NCBI GenBank assembly: GCA_038380435.1
Contig: JAWZYU010000018.1
Span: 53,345,751 to 53,409,750, forward strand
From: Ryuthela nishihirai
Lineage: Eukaryota > Arthropoda > Arachnida > Araneae > Heptathelidae
Direction of reading: 5' to 3'
DNA length: 64,000 nucleotides
The notes under the pieces are model-generated. The model did not search any database. It saw nothing but the letters and a program-made list of their open reading frames with translations, and was not told where the DNA came from. A program made the translations under genes and the position numbers. Of this stretch, positions 40,800-52,289 are shown one piece after another. The number at the start of each line of letters is the position of its first letter. The first letter of the stretch is position 1.

Positions 40800-43760
40800 A
40801 TTAACTATCACGAGTGGTGTGGGTATGCAATTTTACCAAATATCAGTTCCTATATAAATGCTATAAAAATTATTTAATCATAGTAAACATACATTTAATG
40901 TTGTCTAACTTTGACAAATATGCACACAAACATTACTTAAGAGTTGTAAAGCATTTATCTTTTCTTATTTTATACTCCAGTGAATTAAAAAATTTAGGCA
41001 CAATAAAATAAAAAAGTTTACGGAAAATTTCCTTTTTCTTTTTTTCCTATATAAAATTGTAAACCCAAAACTCTGGAGTTAAAATTAGAATTTCTAATCG
41101 GAATTACATCTTGATTGTATACAAAAAGATAGTTGAAATATATATATGTATATAATTTCCTTAGTGGAAATACATTGTGTTTGTTGTATAATATTGTGTT
41201 CCCAGCAAAATAAAGATTACGAACTATTTTATTTTGTAAATAAATTAAAGGCAATAAATTTGATTTATATCCTCCTCCCCAACAACAAATCCCATAAATT
41301 ATGGTAGACTGAACCCATGCAAAATAAATATCGCGTAGGATTGATGTAGTAAATTTTATGTAATATTCTGTTTAGTTTTGAAGAAGGTGAGTAAATATTT
41401 TTTTTTTCCATTTTAATTAATTTAGATTAGATTTTATTATTAATCCTAAATAATGGTAGCTATCAGTCACTTATAGCAATATATCACAAATAATTATAGC
41501 TATCAGTCACAGATAGTATCACAGTTACAGCAGTCTGTACTTAAACAGTTCAATTCGTGGAGTTTGATGTTATTTCCAAATATGTGTAATGAAGTTAATG
41601 TAAAATATATGTACTAATTTTTTTTACATTTAATTCTAGTTCATTTTTAGTAAGCCATTTTTTTAATAATTATTAAACTACTATTAATATTTCCAAGTAA
41701 TGTTTCATTATCTTCTGCATCAAAACTATGGATGTATCATCCGCAAAAGAAATAATTTCTCCACCAATTTTTAATTTACAGAAATCATTGATATATAAAA
41801 TAAAAAGTAAAGGACCCAACACAGAACCCTGTGGGACTCCACTTACTGTCAATAATGTTTTATTTTTAAAATTGTTAATAATCACAATTTGCTTTCTATT
41901 CTTAATGAAACTTTAAAACCAATCATAGACTACACCACGAAATCTTAAATTTCAGCTTATGTAAGAGTATTTTATGATTAATAGAGTAAAATGTTTTTCG
42001 GATGTCTGAAAAACCCCCAATAATCTTTTTATTATTATTAATTCCCTTATAAATCAATTCATTAAATTTTATTAATGCATGGGACGTACTGCAATTTTCA
42101 CGGAAACCAAACCGATTTTTTGCAAAAAACTCAATGCTATCCAACTAACTAACCACTCTTTTTTAAACTATTTTTTTCAATGACTTTAGAGAAAATTGGT
42201 AAAATTGCAATAGGTCGATAATTATTATAATCATCTCTGTTTCTCCCCTTATAAATTGGTTTAATTATAGAAAATTTCAAATCGTCCACAAAGATTCCTT
42301 TTCCATTGATAAATTAATAATATAAACTAATAAATCTAATTTATGTCTAGCTATGATTTTTAGTATTTTGCATTTAAGGTATCGTATCCTACAGCTTTAT
42401 AGGTATCTAAATTTGAAATTAAATTCAAGACTTCTCCTTCATCTGTATTCATAAAATACATAGAACTCGAGACTGGTTGTTGATCAGATACACTAAAATT
42501 TGATTTCGATTGCGGAGATACAGATAAACTTCGGTTACTATTAACATTTGCAAAAAATTCATTAATTTCATTTACTATAAAATTAGTTTCTTTATTATTT
42601 GAAAAAATATTATGAGCTGTTGATGTACCTGTTATGTTATTTACTAATTTCCACTGTCGTCGTCGATCATTGTTACAGTTAGTAAAAAAATTCCTATAAT
42701 ATAAATTCTTCGCATGTTTTATAGTTATTTTAAGATTTTTATTGTAATCTTTATATTCATTGATATAAGCAATAACTAAAGGATGTTTTTTTGCTTTTTT
42801 ATTAATATTGTTTAAAATTTCATATGTAATCCATTTTTCATTAATACCTTTAACTTTATTTTTATCTCTCACACCATCAATATTATAACTACAATCCTGC
42901 ATCGCTGTATAAACCACATTAATAAATTCTTGATAAACCAAACTAATGTTTTTGCATATAAAGATATCGTTATCCAATTTATAGTCCTTATTTTATATTA
43001 CAGTTTCAGATAATTCATTCTAGTGATGCCATGCAAGTTTTTATTATTTGTATTTGTTTTGTTTATTTTTTGTGATTTTATAATCATTAAAAGTGGGTAA
43101 TGGTCTGTTATTTCATTCATGTATTTGGCACATTTATTTTTAATGTGGAATTAACATTTCTAATAAACAGATGATCAATGCAAAAAGCTATTGTTGATAT
43201 AACCCTAGTCATTTCGTTTATATATGATATAAACCCATATATGGCCATTATACTTAAATATCTGTAAACTTCATTATTATTACTATTCAGATCCAAATTC
43301 ATATCACTAATTATATATACATTCTTATATTTTACCTTGTCTGAATAATATTCTAATTCATCTAAAAAAATTTTATAGTGTATTTATAAAACCTATAAAT
43401 GGAAACGAAGCATAAATCATTTAATTTATCATACACCTCTAAAATCCCAGCAGTATTAAATTTTCGACTAAGTTTATTTTCGTCCATTGATAAATTATTT
43501 TTAAAGTAAATTATGGTACCTCCTGATTTATTATATCCTCTCCCATTAATGAAACAGTTATACCCAAAAATGTTAAAATTATCCAATTCATAATCATTAA
43601 TCCATGTTTCACTCAAAACAAGAACATCAATGACATAATTTATATTATATAGTAACATAAGATCTTTATAAAAAGTTTTACGCATACTCTTTATATTAAC
43701 ATGAAATAAATTAAAATTATTACTTAATCCATCATTATTGTCTATAAAATTACCTGAGTA
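40800..43760 (-). pseudogene. ORF2 of the CR1-like LINE (endonuclease + RT), broken
   Basis: Reading down the minus strand: FHVNIKSMRKTFY, DVLVLSETWINDYELDNFNI (endonuclease, 43362-43720), GYNCFINGRGYNKSGGTIIY, later EITDHYPLL (about 43100, the SDH-like catalytic motif kept as TDH). The linker KWITYEILNNINKKAKKH and RRRQWKLVNNI follow, then RT: KNRFGFRENCSTSHALIKF, FSDIRKTFYSINHKILLHKL (motif A, with Asp kept but Ala-Phe altered), VSGVPQGSVLGPLLFILYIN, and IISFADDTSIV (active-site FADD intact). C-terminus PLIYLQNKIVRNLYFAGN and FPLRKLYTYI. Multiple stops and frameshifts. Confidence 0.82.
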
Positions 43761-44229
43761 AAATCTATTAATCCTTGAAAATCTACAATCTTTTCACATA
43801 ATGATTCTTCAATTTCAAAATTCTCCATTTACAAATCATCAAGATCTTTTTCATTTATTATTCGAATTATTGTCGAATTTTCGGTCTTCCTCAGAAAAAT
43901 CTTATCAACTTTGAGCCATTAAAATTTTCAATTCTTTTTTATTTTAATCTGTTTGGCTTTAAAGAACAATTTCTTGCAATATCTGCAAATATTCTCATTT
44001 ACATAAATTTCGATGGTTACAAATCTTTTATCTACTTCATTAGCAGCAACTGTTTTCTTCAGTTTAAAAAAGCTTTTACCCATTCATCGCGTTTTGCTCT
44101 CTTTGGAAACTGAACTATCACTGATCCAGTTTTACCTTTAGAAGTTGGTACTCTGTACACAGTGACAATATCCGTATTATCCGCTTTTAAAGTTTTTGAA
44201 ATATTATTTACTATTTCATTTAAATTTTC

Positions 44230-44526
44230 TTACGTTATTACTTCCTCATTTGAATCCAACTCTAGGTTCCCTTTATTTCCTGTGGCTTCCACATTCATCT
44301 GTGGTTCGCAGGGATGTTCAGTTTCACCCTTCTGACACTTGGAACAAAGCCATTTTGCTTTTCGCTCCTTACTCAGCTTCCGAAAATTTTTTTTAATAAA
44401 ACCAACACAATAGAAATGGAGATTTTTGTTACAAATTCCAGTACATTGGATAGATTCATTTTCAGCCTGTATCCTACGTTCATGACATTTATCACAATTC
44501 ATATTGCACAATCTATCGCTACTCAT
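44230..44526 (-). pseudogene. ORF1 of the CR1-like LINE, PHD-finger protein fragment
   Basis: About 98 codons remain open from an ATG at 44526. The Cys/His pattern CNMNCDKCHERR, IQCTGICNKNLHFYCVGF, WLCSKCQKG fits a PHD-type zinc finger as found in ORF1 of CR1-group LINEs, where it probably serves nucleic-acid or chromatin binding in the RNP. The rest of ORF1 (43860-44230) is interrupted by stops. Confidence 0.75.
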
Positions 44527-44560
44527 TACAATTTACCCTAGGTAATTTTCAAACAGGTTA

Positions 44561-44984
44561 ATATTTCGTAACATTTAATAAGCTTTAACAGCATCTAGAA
44601 TTTTTATATACCTATTTTAACTGCTGGTAAAATATTCAGTACAAAGTTAGCTCATGAGATGGCAGCATATCATCTGTTACATATGCGTATAAATATTTTA
44701 CTACGGCATTACTCAGATCGCAAGAGGCACTTTAGACTGTTATTACAAAACTAATAGTTCACTCTTCATCAGTACAACTCAGTACATCAAGAGAGAGGTC
44801 ACTTATACCTCCTCTACGTTAGAAGTTAAATCAAACAAGCACACTAGGTAAAATTCGATCAAATATTTTGTACAGAAAAATGGTCACTTACCACCTCCAC
44901 ACCACCGTTGCCACCACCAAATTCCTATCAATAATGATAGGAATTTGGGGGTATCTACTATATCAAATTTGGGGGTACTATCTA
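44561..44984. other. Spacer; small hairpin
   Basis: CAAATTCCTATCA and its complement form a 12-13-bp hairpin near 44918-44948, followed by two TATCAAATTTGGGGGTA-like repeats. No gene. Confidence 0.45.
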
Positions 44985-45865
44985 TATCAAATCGGTATTT
45001 TAACACAAGATATGGGAATGCGACATGTTTCAACTAACTTTGTGCCTCGTATGAGATGAGCAGTGAATTCTCGCTTGCATCATGCCAACGTCCCTGTACA
45101 GTCTAGAGCAGTGGTATCAAACCAAAATAGGAACGCGGGCTACTTAAGCTTGTACACGAAGTAGTGCGGGCCTCAAAGATGTCGCAAAGATAATATAGAA
45201 AGGAGAGAGCAATTATTATTTTGTTTCTTGCGCGATACTAAAAGACGCTGACAAGTGGGATTTAATAAACGTAGTAAATTACGCTCGTATATAACCATAA
45301 AACTATTAACTGCTGGTTTTGACAGGACATAATAAAATTAAATTAATGCATTACTTTGTGTTTGATTGTATGGAAAATAGATATTATAATATTTCTAATC
45401 TAAATTAAATTGTTAAGGTTAAAGGAAAATTTATGAATTTTAATTTTAAAATTAAGTATTTTTTTAATAATTTGATAAATATTTGCCAAATGTTGGCGTG
45501 GGTCACAGTCCAGAATGTCGAGGGGCGCGTGTTTGACACCACTAATCTTGAGCTTTTTATTCAAAAATTTCTTACGAAGCACTCTATCACTGTGATCTCA
45601 TATCCGCCGTACTCACCGGATTTAGTTCCCTCTGACTTCGTTTTCCTCAAGTTTAAAGTCCCTTTAAAGATCATTTTTCAGAATGCCACCCAAAAATATT
45701 AGCAGTTCCAATAAAGATGTATCAACAATGCTTCTAGAAGTTGCAGAAGCGTTAGAATCGGTATGTGCATACCAAGGAGACTACTTTGAAGAAGATCCAT
45801 CATCCGACTAGACGGTAAGCTTCGTAATTTCCCAAATATTTATTCCGTCCCCGAACATTTTGGTC
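44985..45865 (+). mobile_element. mariner remnant, interrupted by a hAT MITE
   Basis: GILTQDMGMRHVSTNFVPR (about 44993-45050) is the helix-turn-helix end of a mariner transposase; after a deletion TSLYSLELF... is split by the MITE and continues FIQKFLTKHSITVISYPPYS, PDLVPSDFVFLKFKVPLK (45560-45670), and near 45720-45810 VSTMLLEVAEALESV and YQGDYFEEDPSSD. The third catalytic Asp (PSD) is kept; the second one is lost. No terminal repeats identified, although 45825-45860 may hold the end. Confidence 0.75.
45109..45544. mobile_element. hAT MITE of the CAGTGGTNTCAAAC type
   Basis: Ends CAGTGGTATCAAACC and, as complement of the right end, TAGTGGTGTCAAACA. Flanking octamers GTCTAGAG (45101-45108) and ATCTTGAG (45545-45552) agree in six of eight bases. 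Subterminal sequence is GC-rich (GCGGGCTACTT; GAGGGGCGCGTG). The interior is AT-rich and non-coding. Inserted within mariner coding sequence. Confidence 0.8.
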
Positions 45866-46352
45866 ACACCTAGAATGATTTTTACATGATGATTTTTCCA
45901 AACTACACAGTGTATTACACAGATACGCAAAAAAATCATATATATATATCCGTATTGATTATATTTATTAACATTTTGGGGATCCGTATTTAACTTTTGA
46001 AAAGGAGCTTACATATACGCTCAGCGGCCACTTTATTAGGATTAAAATTATATAAATAATAACTCAGATAGAAAACTCAGTAACTTCTTATTTAAGAAGT
46101 TGTTTAAGAAAAAATATGACTGAAATAAATTGAAGATCTGAATGAAATCTATCTAAATCTTGAGTTTCAAAAATATACGTTCAATATTTAAAAAGTTATG
46201 GAAGCTGAAACATTTAGCAAATTATTTGTTCAGGAAAAAATTTCAAAAATTGACAAAAATTAATATAATTATTACACGAATTGCTAAAGATACTTTTATA
46301 GGTGTTTTAAAAGTTTAGTGTAACTTTTTAGCTTGTTTGCATTAATTTTTTA
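45866..46352. other. Nothing recognised
   Basis: AT-rich. It abuts the left end of the duplicated block. Confidence 0.45.
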
Positions 46353-46739
46353 CAGAAATTATTCAAACTGGCATTGTTGCGGTTAAATATTACATTTTCC
46401 GTAATTCTCTAAATACCGAAAGAATATTGTTGAAAATCGAAATTATAATAAATTTGATTAGAATCTTTAAATTATCTTCAGTCACATTTTTTCATTAAAA
46501 ACTTATTTAAGAAGTTAATGAGCTCTGTATCTGAGTTACTATTAACATAACATGGAACTGTATGTAATAAAGTAGCCATTGATGTTTTTAGGTGGTAGAG
46601 TATGGTGATCGAGTTTTTAAGTTGCAAGAGCATGGTAATCAAAAGTTTTTAAACCGTAGAGTGTGGTATCAAAAGTTTTTAAGTGGTAGAATTCAGTGTT
46701 CAAGAGTTTTACATTCGCAGTAACGATTTCTTTGCAAAG

Positions 46740-47130
46740 AGGGGAACACCAATGGGCTTGGAAAGCCTGCCGTCCGTCGGATGGCGGTCGTCTAATGTGT
46801 CATACCTATGTACGTTAAAGGACATGTTGGATGGCCTTGACGGAAGATTATCATCTGTCTCCTAACAGCTGTTCAGTGGGTCTTCTTCCCCCAACCTTCT
46901 CTAAGCCCTCGGGGTCCTTGTGACCTGGCCTAGCCTAATTAACAATAACCTGGCCTGTGTACGTTAAAGGACACGTTGGATGGCCTTGACGGAAGATTAT
47001 AATCTGTCTCCTAACAGCTGTTCAGTGGGTCTTCTTCCCCCAACCTTCTCTAAGCCCTCGGGTTCCTTGTGACCTGGCCATTTAGCTATTGCGTGCAAAA
47101 AAATGCCGCTCAAATGTAAAACAACCCAAT
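46740..47130 (+). mobile_element. SINE-A with an internal tandem duplication (unit 1)
   Basis: It begins GGGAACACCAATGGGCTTGG (head missing) and ends GCCGCTCAAATGTAAAACAA. The central-3' part (GTACGTTAAAGGACA to GACCTGGCC, about 120 bp) is present twice, at about 46809-46929 and 46958-47078, with AATTAACAATAACCTGGCCT between. A sister copy is at 51899-52289. Confidence 0.85.
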
Positions 47131-47884
47131 TCAAATCCGCAAAGAGGGAACCTGACTATTATATTTAAGATGTAATGGTAAATTCTGTTTAGGTTAGATA
47201 GTTACTAGTGAAACATTATTTTTCTACTTTTCCGAACATTCCACTATTTGGAATTTCCGTTGTCAGAGGACGCTAAAACTGAAATTTTTTTTTCTTTGAA
47301 TATGAGAATTCCATATTAGCTCGATCGTTTGCAATCCAAAAGAATAAGATTCTAATAATAATCAATCCAAGCAAATAAGAAATTAGCGTAAAAATGTAAT
47401 ATTAAAGTTCAAAAACAAAGTGAATATAGAATGCTAAATGAAATTTCTGTTATTATCACATTTGTAAACCAATCCATTTTCAGAAAATTCCAATTCAAGT
47501 CTATCACTGTAAATCGCTATAAAATAGAATAAGGATAGACCGGGAACTTAACCAGTCTATCTTTACCAACCGGTATAACTAGTTCATGGGCATTTTAAAA
47601 GTAAAAAAAAAACTGTCCATTAACTAGTTAGAATTTGAATTCAATCTTATTGTTCAATTTCCAAACATGTTACGGAGTAGCACGTGTCTGTAGATTTGTA
47701 CCCGTTCCTCCGAAGTTAACGAGCTATGACTTGTTTGAAAACTTATCTAAACTTGTCATTACGTGTTAAAAACAAAGGCTGTGTCATTATTTCTCTTTTC
47801 GTTGGCGGTGTGTAAAATTCGGTCTCTGAAATATGTGCGTTGTTGCTATGGAATGTACTAAAGACTAGGAAAGATTTTACATTT

Positions 47885-48585
47885 TGACAAAGATGCAGTT
47901 TGGGAACGACGCGACAAAAATTCCTGCCGATTTATCACAAGTATATGGGGATCATTCTTGTTCATATGGCAATGTTACGGGACAGGTAGGTCACAGGTAA
48001 TGAGACGTGATTTTATTATTATACAGATTCTCGATAGATCGACAACCTAACTTTGGGTTGCGGTAGATGAACCGTGTCCCCAAATCCGCCAACAAAACTT
48101 TCGCTCAAGGAAGAAGATATTCACATTTTTTTTCAATTTCCAAGAGGTGGTAGACGTAAACATCTTGCCCGAAGAAAGAAATAAATAAATGGCCAACACT
48201 AAACCAATATTGTTTTGTCCAAAATGGTAAGTAGATGAAGGAGCTGCGTCGAACAACAGTCGAGTCAAAGGTTCTCCTCCTTTTTTGTGACAATGCCAGT
48301 GATCACAAAACCAGGCAAGTTACGGTCAATTTGGAACAGGAAAAAATCGTATAGCTACTCCATCCTGCATATTCATCCAATCTTGCACAATGCGATTTTT
48401 GGTTGTTCCCAAAAATTAAGAAGAAACTTGCTGGGAAGCCTTTTCAAGGGTGCAAGACTGCAAAATGCTTTCATTCAGAGCTGCAGAGTATTCCTCAACA
48501 GAAATACCACCAATCGTTCCAGAATTGGCTTAGACGTCTGCAACTTTGCATAGATGCTGGTCGGGAGTACTTTGAAGGACAGTAA
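47885..48585 (+). pseudogene. mariner transposase remnant, SETMAR-like (unit 1)
   Basis: Near 47905 KIPADLSQVYGDHSCSYGNV resembles the helix-turn-helix domain. After a gap comes WVAVDEPCPQIRQQN (about 48054; first catalytic Asp), RSRKKIFTFFFNFQEVVDV, CDNASDHKTRQVTVNLEQEK (48288; second Asp) and AQCDFWLFPKIKKKLAGKPF (48390; third Asp, so a DD34D-type mariner), then SFQNWLRRLQLCIDAGREYF and a stop at 48585. Most of the DNA-binding part is deleted, and there are in-frame stops near 48184 and 48226. The minus-strand frames over 48047-48293 are shadows of it. Confidence 0.85.
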
Positions 48586-49498
48586 AAGTTTTCTTGAAGT
48601 AAGTGTAATGGTTTTCGTTCTGCAGATATATGTCAAGAACTTTCTGAATGTCCCTCGTAATCACACAAACAAGAGAAAGGAAGTAACAATGTGTTTCATT
48701 TTTTAACAACACGGCATACACTTTTGGCTCTCAAGTACTTTTTAATTTCTTAGTCTTCTCTTTCAGTTTCTTCTGAAGTTACTTTTGCTTGAAAAATCAG
48801 TTGTATACTAAATTTAAAGAGTTTATTATTTGAATTCCCTTAAGCAACTGCGAAGAAACCATCTTGTTCATTTCATAATTGCGAGCAATTTAGCCTTATC
48901 CAAATTGGGTTATTAATCAAAAGGCTTTAAAGAACTATTTTTAAATGCCCTATTATTTGACTTAAAAATAACAAATTTGTTCGAATGCTTATTTCTTTAC
49001 TGATGAAATGCATACTTCTTCTTTGACTGAAATTCTTAATGAGAACCCTCATCTGATATTTATTTGAATGCTGATAATTTAAACTACTTTTCAAGAAAAT
49101 ATTACCCTCAGAAGTATTCTCTGTTACATGGCTCTGTTTAATGAACACTTGCTCTTCGTTATTAAATGGGGTAATAATGTAACTTATCATTTAACATATG
49201 GAGAACAAAACTGTGGGCATTGTGCTTATACATATTGTACAAATTTTATGAAATGAATTGACTGCTACTAAAACTAAATGAAACTAAATGACTGCTACTA
49301 AAACGTCCTCAAACAATTACTCTTTATTTAATATATAAAGAAGAAAGGTTATTTGTTCGTGTATTTGTTTGTGTGACTGTCTGTTTACGGACTCGACCTC
49401 GAGAAAAGTTAGAGGCACCGAACGTTGCATGAATGTTCCCTTCAACCAGGAGAAGAATATTGGCTATGTGTGAATACGTTAAATAAAATAAATAAATA
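48586..49498. other. Duplicated spacer, no gene seen
   Basis: About 49330-49480 has a motif (AAGAAGAAAGGTTATTTGTT then TTGTTTGTGTGACTGTCTG, ATGAATGTTCCCTTCAACCA) resembling a repeat dispersed in many arthropod genomes; I cannot class it. Confidence 0.4.
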
Positions 49499-49690
49499 CC
49501 CCCTCAAGCAGCTGCTTGCCACAGAGGTCTGACAGGAGCCTGTCAGTTTATATGCCACAGTATGAGATCTGAGAGGATGGCAAGACCTCAGCAGAAAAAC
49601 GACACACACATCCATGCCTAAATCCGGGGCTCGAACCCAGGTCCCTTAGATCAGTAGCGAAGCGTGCTAACCACTCGGCCACGGGACGGC
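49499..49690 (-). mobile_element. SINE-B, antisense, full length (unit 1)
   Basis: Tail (AAAT)n, terminus CCCCTCAAGCAGCTGCTTGC, body, GGGGCTCGAACCCAGGTCCC (box B), GCGTGCTAACCACTCGGCCA (box A) and the head end CGGGACGGC. All parts of the family are present; I used this copy as the reference for SINE-B. Confidence 0.9.
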
Positions 49691-50580
49691 TTAGGGGTCA
49701 ATCAAAACTGGGGTGGGTGGATTTGAATTCATAGAAATCCTCATAGACTTAGCATTAGCAGTTACTCAAAATCAAGTGGGGAGTGCTATCTGCTAAAATT
49801 TTAGAGAGTTTCAGATTGGTCTAAAGTGTAGAAGAAAAATTATACCGGGGGTGGAGGACGAATCGATTGCAATGAATTTTATGCCAAATGAAAACTTACG
49901 AAATGCGGAATGCCATTTACTACATACCTAGAGAGAGTTTCAGACCTCCCCGAAGACCACCTACTATATACGTACAGAGTTTCAGACCTATCCAAAGAGA
50001 AGGGGATAAAATTTATATCTAGGAAGGAGTAGCGGGGGGGGGGGGGACGAAGCGATCGCAAAGTGTTTTATGGCAAATGGAAGCTTACTATATCATTTAG
50101 AGAGTTTCAGAGCTCCCCAGGAAGAGGGCGATAAACTATTACTGTACGAGATAGTAGGGTGGGGGGGGGGGCTACCAAACGATCATAATGAGTTTTATGC
50201 CAAATGAAGGTTTGCGATGTGGGGAGTGCCATGTACTATTTACTTTAGAGCAGGGGTTCTCAACGTGGGGTATGCGGAAAAATGTTTTGGGGTAGGCCGT
50301 GAGAGCTCAAAAGTCGCTAGATCTAGTAACAAAGTCGCTAAGTTGGCAACACTGCTGTGCAAATATATCATATTTTGTGTTTATTGATATATGTAATTTT
50401 TGAATGCAAATTTTAATGTGCATATATATATGTTTTATTTTATTCCCATTGTTATACTATAACTATAGTTTTATCTATTTATACAAGGGGTACGCCAGTT
50501 ACATACACATTGTCAGGGTTTACGTGAAGCATAAAAGGTTGAGAACCACTGCTTTAGAGAGTTTCAGACCAGATGGACAC
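49691..50580. repeat. Degenerate 120-150-bp tandem repeat (unit 1)
   Basis: The series TTTTATGCCAAATGAA, a 'GGGGAGTGCCATGTACTATT' type segment, AGAGAGTTTCAGACC, GAAGAGGGCGATAAA and a poly-G run recurs four to five times with indels. The hAT MITE at 50251 lies in the last unit and its target-site duplication comes from the AGAGAGTTTCAG motif. Confidence 0.75.
50251..50551. mobile_element. hAT MITE, 301 bp, exact 8-bp target duplication (unit 1)
   Basis: Ends CAGGGGTTCTCAACG and, inverted, CAGTGGTTCTCAACC; flanked on both sides by CTTTAGAG (50243-50250, 50552-50559). The interior shares GTCGCTAGATCTAGTAACAA with the shorter copy at 21083. No coding sequence. Confidence 0.92.
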
Positions 50581-50645
50581 CGGGTAAATCTACTAGTCAC
50601 TTAACTTTCTACAAGTTATTTTCTATAGAAATGTCAGTAATCACA

Positions 50646-50792
50646 CTTAGTTTGACGTCGATATAAAATTTAGAAGAAACATTATCTTGAGTCGGATGGT
50701 ATACTAACCATGACCTCCTGATAATGTGGGTTCGTATCACACCCCGCTCAAAACAATTTTTTCTCTAAATTTGATATCGACGTGAAACTAAG
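50646..50792. repeat. Inverted-repeat element with a tRNA-like core (unit 1)
   Basis: Arms 50646-50679 (CTTAGTTTGACGTCGATATA...) and 50759-50792 pair with few mismatches. The 79-bp core reads GGATGGTATACTAACCATGA and GTGGGTTCGTATCACACCCC; the latter looks like a tRNA T-arm/box B. Not a functional tRNA gene as far as I can fold it by eye. Confidence 0.65.
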
Positions 50793-51476
50793 AGAATTTA
50801 TTTACATTTAAACAAATGAATCCACCACTCATTATTGATTTGCTTGATATTTAATCACCATTAAGCTACTTAAATAACAGGCTGCGGGTAGGTGTATAAG
50901 AACAATTGTCTTGAACCGAGTGGGATAACTTGTTAAATACCTTTTATTTTAAATATCATAATAATAAATTATCCTTTACTGAGAAAGCTATCTTTAAAGA
51001 AATCGAAGCGACTTCGTGGTTAGTTTAAAAAATTCAAATAATATCATCCTGAATATAACTGGAACAGTAATAACTTGAAGCATGTGGTTGAAAACTTTTA
51101 TAATCAGTTTAAGGAACTCTCTTCGTGGATATATATTGTGTATTTAACGGTTGAACAGAAGCAGAATTTTGATGTAGTTTAAAATCAACTTAAGAGATCG
51201 GGGACCCTTTCCTCACCTAATGAACATCTAACACGCAGTTGGAGGCCGAAGCCCTTGCATATTGCAAACAAAGTATTCGTAAAATTTATCACCCTACTTT
51301 GTTAATGCTCAAAAATGGGTGATTATTCTCTAAAGCACGTGGCAGATGCAATACGGAACTATGACTTTCAGTCACGCAAATACTAAACAGGTGGCTTTGA
51401 GTATTCGTATGAATATAAAATACTATAATGTTGAAGCAAGCACGATGCGCAAATTAATGTGCGATCAAACATAGAT
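50793..51476. other. Duplicated spacer up to the junction
   Basis: No gene recognised. Confidence 0.4.
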
Positions 51477-51511
51477 AGTGGTGTTGCAGGCATTGGTGTG
51501 GTGTTGCAGTT
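51477..51511 (+). other. 35-bp filler between the duplicated units
   Basis: This junction sequence belongs to neither unit. TAGTGGTGTTGCAGGCATT (51476-51494, counting the last base of unit 1) equals 37912-37930, and GTGGTGTTGCAG (51498-51509) equals 37914-37925, so the same source seems to be copied twice. Confidence 0.85.
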
Positions 51512-51898
51512 CAGAAATTATTCAAACTGGCATTGTTGCGGTTAAATATTACATTTTCCGTAATTCTCTAAATACCGAAAGAATATTGTTGAAAATCGAA
51601 ATTATAATAAATTTGATTAGAATCTTTAAATTATCTTCAGTCACATTTTTTCATTAAAAACTTATTTAAGAAGTTAATGAGCTCTGTATCTGAGTTACTA
51701 TTAACATAACATGGAACTGTATGTAATAAAGTAGCCATTGATGTTTTTAGGTGGTAGAGTATGGTGATCGAGTTTTTAAGTTGCAAGAGCATGGTAATCA
51801 AAAGTTTTTAAACCGTAGAGTGTGGTATCAAAAGTTTTTAAGTGGTAGAATTCAGTGTTCAAGAGTTTTACATTCGCAGTAACGATTTCTTTGCAAAG

Positions 51899-52289
51899 AG
51901 GGGAACACCAATGGGCTTGGAAAGCCTGCCGTCCGTCGGATGGCGGTCGTCTAATGTGTCATACCTATGTACGTTAAAGGACATGTTGGATGGCCTTGAC
52001 GGAAGATTATCATCTGTCTCCTAACAGCTGTTCAGTGGGTCTTCTTCCCCCAACCTTCTCTAAGCCCTCGGGGTCCTTGTGACCTGGCCTAGCCTAATTA
52101 ACAATAACCTGGCCTGTGTACGTTAAAGGACACGTTGGATGGCCTTGACGGAAGATTATAATCTGTCTCCTAACAGCTGTTCAGTGGGTCTTCTTCCCCC
52201 AACCTTCTCTAAGCCCTCGGGTTCCTTGTGACCTGGCCATTTAGCTATTGCGTGCAAAAAAATGCCGCTCAAATGTAAAACAACCCAAT
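51899..52289 (+). mobile_element. SINE-A with internal tandem duplication (unit 2)
   Basis: Duplicate of 46740-47130; no differences noticed. Confidence 0.85.

Larger units (their letters stand above)
40600..44560 (-). mobile_element. CR1-like LINE, near full length but decayed
   Basis: On the minus strand: ORF1 with PHD-type zinc finger (from 44526), endonuclease (about 43760-43060), linker (42977-42360), RT (42150-41670) and C-terminal domain (41254-40800), then an AT-rich 3' region to about 40600. Length about 3.9 kb. It is much more AT-rich than the RTE-like LINEs, which suggests greater age or different base composition of the family. Ends are not defined by a duplication. Confidence 0.8.
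46353..51476 (+). repeat. Large direct duplication, unit 1 (5124 bp)
   Basis: Unit 1 starts at CAGAAATTATTCAAACTGGC and ends at CGATCAAACATAGAT. Everything between recurs at 51512-56636 with an offset of 5159, rising to 5160 after the poly-G at 50034. The only difference I found is that G-run, 13 in unit 1 against 14 in unit 2. Contents: SINE-A, mariner remnant, SINE-B, degenerate tandem repeat, hAT MITE and an inverted-repeat element. Confidence 0.97.
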
